A DNA stretch of 16,695 nt from Oehlia diaphana (taxonomy: Eukaryota; Glomeromycota; Glomeromycetes; Glomerales; Glomeraceae), in the NCBI GenBank assembly GCA_003833135.1, contig QZLH01000042.1, forward strand, positions 1-16,695, in the 5' to 3' direction. The position numbers were made by a program, and so were the translations under genes. The notes under the pieces were generated by a model that made no database searches, had not been told where the DNA came from, and was given only the letters and a program-made list of their open reading frames with translations. Each line of letters opens with the position of its first letter. Within the stretch, counting starts at the first letter, position 1. Positions 16,431 to 16,695 of this stretch are shown here, in pieces.

Positions 16431-16695
16431 TTAGTGTTTAAATAATTCTAGTTCACCAACAATATCAAAAATCAATCGTGCACTAAACAAGGGGCCAAAA
16501 TACTGATCAAAGTTTTTTCTTGCTATGACTAGACAGTCGTCTGGCATATCGTTGACATTCCCTTCAAATGATTGTGATGTGAACATGACAGTCACAATAC
16601 GAGTATTCTCAAGTTTATTCTTCAATTTTTGATTATTTGCAAGGTTGAAAGCATTATTGTTCTTATCGTGTTCTTTCTTGATATCATCTATGGTA
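16431..16695 (-). CDS. Partial Crinkler-like C-terminal domain gene, cut by the window edge
   Basis: The frame is open from the right edge (first full codon at 16694) to a TAA at 16431-16433, about 87 codons, so the 5' part lies outside the window. An Asn/Lys-rich linker leads to the strand TRIVTVMFTSQ, then MPDDCLVIARKNFDQYFGPL, SARLIFDIVG and a short tail. The pattern of a hydrophobic strand, a second strand ending in RK or RE, then YxP and SR/AR-x-x-F, is what I associate with Crinkler-type C-terminal domains in Rhizophagus. It parallels the end of the pseudogene at 4062-4808. Function as a secreted or nuclear effector is inference; no N-terminus is visible. Confidence 0.5.
   Translation of the reverse strand, partial: TIDDIKKEHDKNNNAFNLANNQKLKNKLENTRIVTVMFTSQSFEGNVNDMPDDCLVIARKNFDQYFGPLFSARLIFDIVGELELFKH

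Noticed and set aside
1..16695. tRNA or rRNA genes
   Set aside because: A visual scan found no B-box-like GGTTCGANTCC or conserved rRNA segment. A covariance-model search would be needed to be sure.

Overview
The window looks like nuclear DNA of a Rhizophagus-type arbuscular mycorrhizal fungus (Glomeromycotina). It is very AT-rich and full of homopolymers. Its introns are short (64-104 nt) with GTA donors and TAG acceptors. Its families are ones heavily expanded in that genome: F-box/LRR proteins, kinases with a zinc-ribbon, WTSGN, WIPY leader, Crinkler-like nuclease domains and gag-like remnants. This assignment is inference from family flavour, not a database match.

Layout: (1) 679-3793, minus strand: a frameshifted F-box/LRR pseudogene, a gag-like remnant made of two related helical units split by one in-frame stop, a Ser/Glu-rich repeat ORF, a coiled-coil ORF, and an unrecognised GC-richer open frame. 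A ~40-nt sequence is repeated on both sides of the gag/Ser-rich/coiled-coil block. (2) 3794-4808: a hairpin and short-repeat region, then a plus-strand Crinkler/PD-(D/E)XK-like pseudogene whose coding sequence switches frame twice. (3) 4809-9252: AT-rich DNA with a cluster of short palindromic repeats (5272-5484), a ~30-bp purine-rich minisatellite (about 5690-6412) and no convincing gene. (4) 9253-13574, minus strand: the main gene. (5) 13660-16430: AT-rich DNA with no gene I can support. (6) 16431-16695, minus strand: the 3' end of a second Crinkler-like gene running off the window.

The main gene is the most interesting object. Read piecemeal it looks like seven small broken ORFs, but six phase-0 introns join them into one continuous 1277-codon frame. 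The protein starts with a myristoylation-like MGNAPSS. It then carries six tandem copies of a module: a Cys4 zinc ribbon, a linker, a WIPY motif and a kinase N-lobe up to the hinge. Only the last copy is followed by a kinase C-lobe, so the product would be a chain of five N-lobe-only modules leading into one complete kinase. Only the sixth module keeps an intact glycine loop. Every intron lies at the same point in the fold, just after the alphaC Glu codon, and every internal exon is a multiple of three. Any upstream N-lobe could therefore be spliced in frame directly onto the single C-lobe exon. The gene is either a linear multi-pseudokinase scaffold or a kinase with a cassette of interchangeable N-lobes.
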